From Ochromonas danica (taxonomy: Eukaryota; Sar; Chrysophyceae; Chromulinales; Chromulinaceae): 30,095 bases of DNA. The position numbers and the translations under genes are program-made. The stretch is from assembly GCA_015146655.1 (NCBI GenBank), contig VKHL01000188.1:19703-49797 (forward strand), in the 5' to 3' direction. The notes beneath the pieces were generated by a model. It was not told the origin of the DNA. It saw only the letters and a list, made by a program, of their open reading frames with translations, and did no database searches. This document shows, one piece after another, positions 28,201-30,095 of the stretch (the stretch's first letter is position 1; each line of letters begins with the position of its first letter).

Positions 28201-29673
28201 ATGACTGTCTGGCAATTGCCTGACGATATTCTTCGCAGTGTATATTCAGTGTGGTTGGAATGGAAGGATCTCTCAAGATTGGATATAGCTTGTGCTGGGG
28301 AGAAGAGTGTTCGAGAGATGTGGTTGTCTTCTTTGATTGGTATTCAGATGAGAGGAGGAGGAGGAGGAGGAGGAGGAGGAGGAGGAGGAGGAGGAGGAGG
28401 AGAAACACTTCCTGATAAGAAAATGGCTCAATTCTAATCTTGGTTAAAGAGACGTCTAGTATTTTGTGTGGAGGGCTTTCCTGTGAGATTGGATGTCTTG
28501 CACTATCTTCAACAAGAAGTAGACTTACCATCCTATTGTCCTGTTATTCACTCGGTAACGATAGCAAGAGGATCAAGATTTTATAACTTTGCTGACTGTT
28601 TTCTTTGAAGTGGAAAGTCTTCTAACAGTCTTCTTGAGTCATTGCCATGGTCTACACGAAGTATCAATGAGACTCTATGATGTTTACAGCAGAATACTGT
28701 CTAAGTATCTCAGTGAGGTTGTCTTAGAAGTCTTACTCCTGACATTGAAAGAGAATTCTCTCATCAAGATCGATCTACAGAGTAATGTGAGTTGTGCGGT
28801 CTTGATCGCTAACCTTCTCAGAAAGCATGCTTCCACCATACAAATGCTCCATCTGAGCGTGAGTGAAAGAATGGATTTGATTACATCCACTATGATTGAC
28901 AGTCAGATTTATCTAAGGGTATTGGATGCAAATCTGGGAACGGAAGCATATCAGATGTTGGATATCTGGTTGGGTGCTTATCTCTCATAAGCTGGAGGGT
29001 TGTTGGAGATCCTGAAGGTGAAATGCTGGATTACGACACACTGTATTGATCATCTCTTGATGTCAATAACAACGTCCTGCTCACTGTTAACACAATTAGC
29101 ATTAGATTGTGTTGTGGCGCAAGATGTTCAACCGTGTAGTATAGAGAAAGTTCGTCTTCTTTATGAGCAATGCCCACATCTCCAATATGTGACTATTGAT
29201 GGAACTATATGGACAAACGAGAAGAGCAGATCTGTATCTGTAGCAGTCAATGGCTTCAATGAAGATTGGGCTGCATGTTTATGCTATGCACTGAGAAGAA
29301 GTCAGTGCAAGCAGGCGATCTTAAGACTGAGAGGAGACTACTACCATCCAGTAGAGAATCTGAAGACTGTGTTAGAACCTTACCAACTTCGAGTAGAGTC
29401 TTCAGCGCCTGAGTCCTCCTTGATCGCCTTATTGCAGGATCTTCCCCATTTGAACAGCTTGCGTGTGGAAAACAACAAACATGATCACACACTGATGCAA
29501 CGTTGGATGCTATTGCAGCGCATGCGAAGAGTTTGACAGAGCTGGATATAACAGGCCCTCGTTTCCATATCTATCGTTGGCACTTTTCTGATGAGAAGTT
29601 AAGAGAATTGATCGAGGTGTGCCCGTTATTAACGATGCTAAATGCTGGCCTGGAATTGAGAGATAATAACTGA
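28201..29673 (+). pseudogene. Decayed F-box-like/LRR gene, paralog of LRR gene 1
   Basis: The start keeps the family motif (WQLPDDILRSVYSVWLEWKD, LSRLDIACAGEKSVREMWL), and later pieces align with LRR gene 1: VEGFPVRLDVL with VEGFPVRLSVL, and WHFSDEKLRELIEVCPLL with CHFSDEMIGKMIRTCKGL. A TAA at 28435-28437 sits where gene 1 has Tyr. The frame shifts between about 28560 and 28610, an in-frame TAA follows at 28988-28990, and the frame shifts again near 29490. The product also stops about 70 residues short of gene 1. A pure (GGA)n run (28352-28402) encodes about 16 Gly in a segment where gene 1 has none. No GT-AG introns remove these breaks in an obvious way. Confidence 0.85.
28352..28402. repeat. 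(GGA)n microsatellite inside the LRR pseudogene
   Basis: About 16 uninterrupted GGA/GAG triplets, absent from the matching part of LRR gene 1. Confidence 0.9.
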
Positions 29674-30095
29674 CCATTGTGAATCGAAGCATTCTAATCT
29701 GACATACCGCGAGTTCCTATAATGTCGCTCACAATTCTATTTCGAAGGAGATAATAGTGGGAAAAGTGCGTGAAATATGCGCGTGGCTTTTCACTTAGGA
29801 GTTTGCTGCTTCTCTGTGATACTGAATGTTTGGATAAAAAATGTGGTGGATATCAATTAAGTGGTGCAGAGGGAAGGTAAAATGTCTTTGTAATTGCGTG
29901 TATTTTTAACAAAACTAAAAACTAACGATTTGCTGCAAAACAATTGCCGCCAAAATCGGGTTTCAACATTTTGAGACCCCGTTTCAGTAATTCCGAGGAC
30001 TTTTTATTTTCATTGCGCTGCCGGCTTTCCAGCTCCTCTGTTGATTTTATGTTGAAGCAGAATTCGAAGCATGTAAGGTGCAAGGTCTTAGTATG
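29674..30095. other. Terminal intergenic stretch
   Basis: A/T-rich sequence with no open frame of note, no RNA gene and no clear repeat. Confidence 0.5.

Noticed and set aside
28201-29673. Intron-containing intact LRR gene in place of a pseudogene
   Set aside because: The stops and frame changes lie inside stretches that align without gaps to LRR gene 1, and no GT-AG pairs bracket them while keeping the alignment.

Overview
The window is nuclear DNA from a eukaryote, most likely a unicellular one. Genes are compact and carry 0 to 4 short GT-AG introns, and TAA, TAG and TGA all serve as ordinary stops. Products are eukaryotic: Qa-SNARE, DDX47/Rrp3, WDR82/Swd2, COQ9, an MGAT5-like GT18 enzyme, and an ENT nucleoside transporter. 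Pure trinucleotide and (TG)n repeats are dense and run into coding sequence as poly-Gly, poly-Ser and poly-Ala. I cannot name the organism; the ENT and senescence-domain proteins would suit a stramenopile-like protist, but that is a weak guess.

Layout. 1-3794: a large inverted duplication with ~1.85 kb arms and an 85 bp spacer; each arm holds one GT18 gene and one tRNA-Glu(TTC) gene. 4161-4967: a METTL21-type methyltransferase. 5086-7493: two tandem three-exon cyclophilin genes on the minus strand, with two palindromic, MITE-like repeats between them. 8130-9524: an ENT transporter (-). 10070-11400: a five-exon Qa-SNARE (+) with Ser in place of the zero-layer Gln and a CaaX-like C-terminus in place of a membrane anchor. 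11850-13570: DDX47 (-). 13727-15037: an unrecognised three-exon protein with a hydrophobic C-terminal tail (+). 15038-15635: a satellite-rich gap. 15636-16533: COQ9 (-). 16886-18210: WDR82/Swd2 (+). 18617-21837: a 1038-residue senescence-domain protein with a PH-like domain (-). 22093-22929: a protein with a probable NTF2-like fold (+). 23561-29673: a cluster of three F-box-like/leucine-rich-repeat genes, two intact and facing away from each other, the third a decayed pseudogene.

The genes form no obvious pathway. They are mostly housekeeping genes in divergent pairs with short shared upstream regions (DDX47/13727 gene, COQ9/WDR82, senescence/NTF2-like, LRR/LRR). The most notable items are the inverted duplication, the unusual Qa-SNARE, the cyclophilin pair with near-identical exons but different introns, the GTACAGG palindromes, and the LRR cluster with its dying member.
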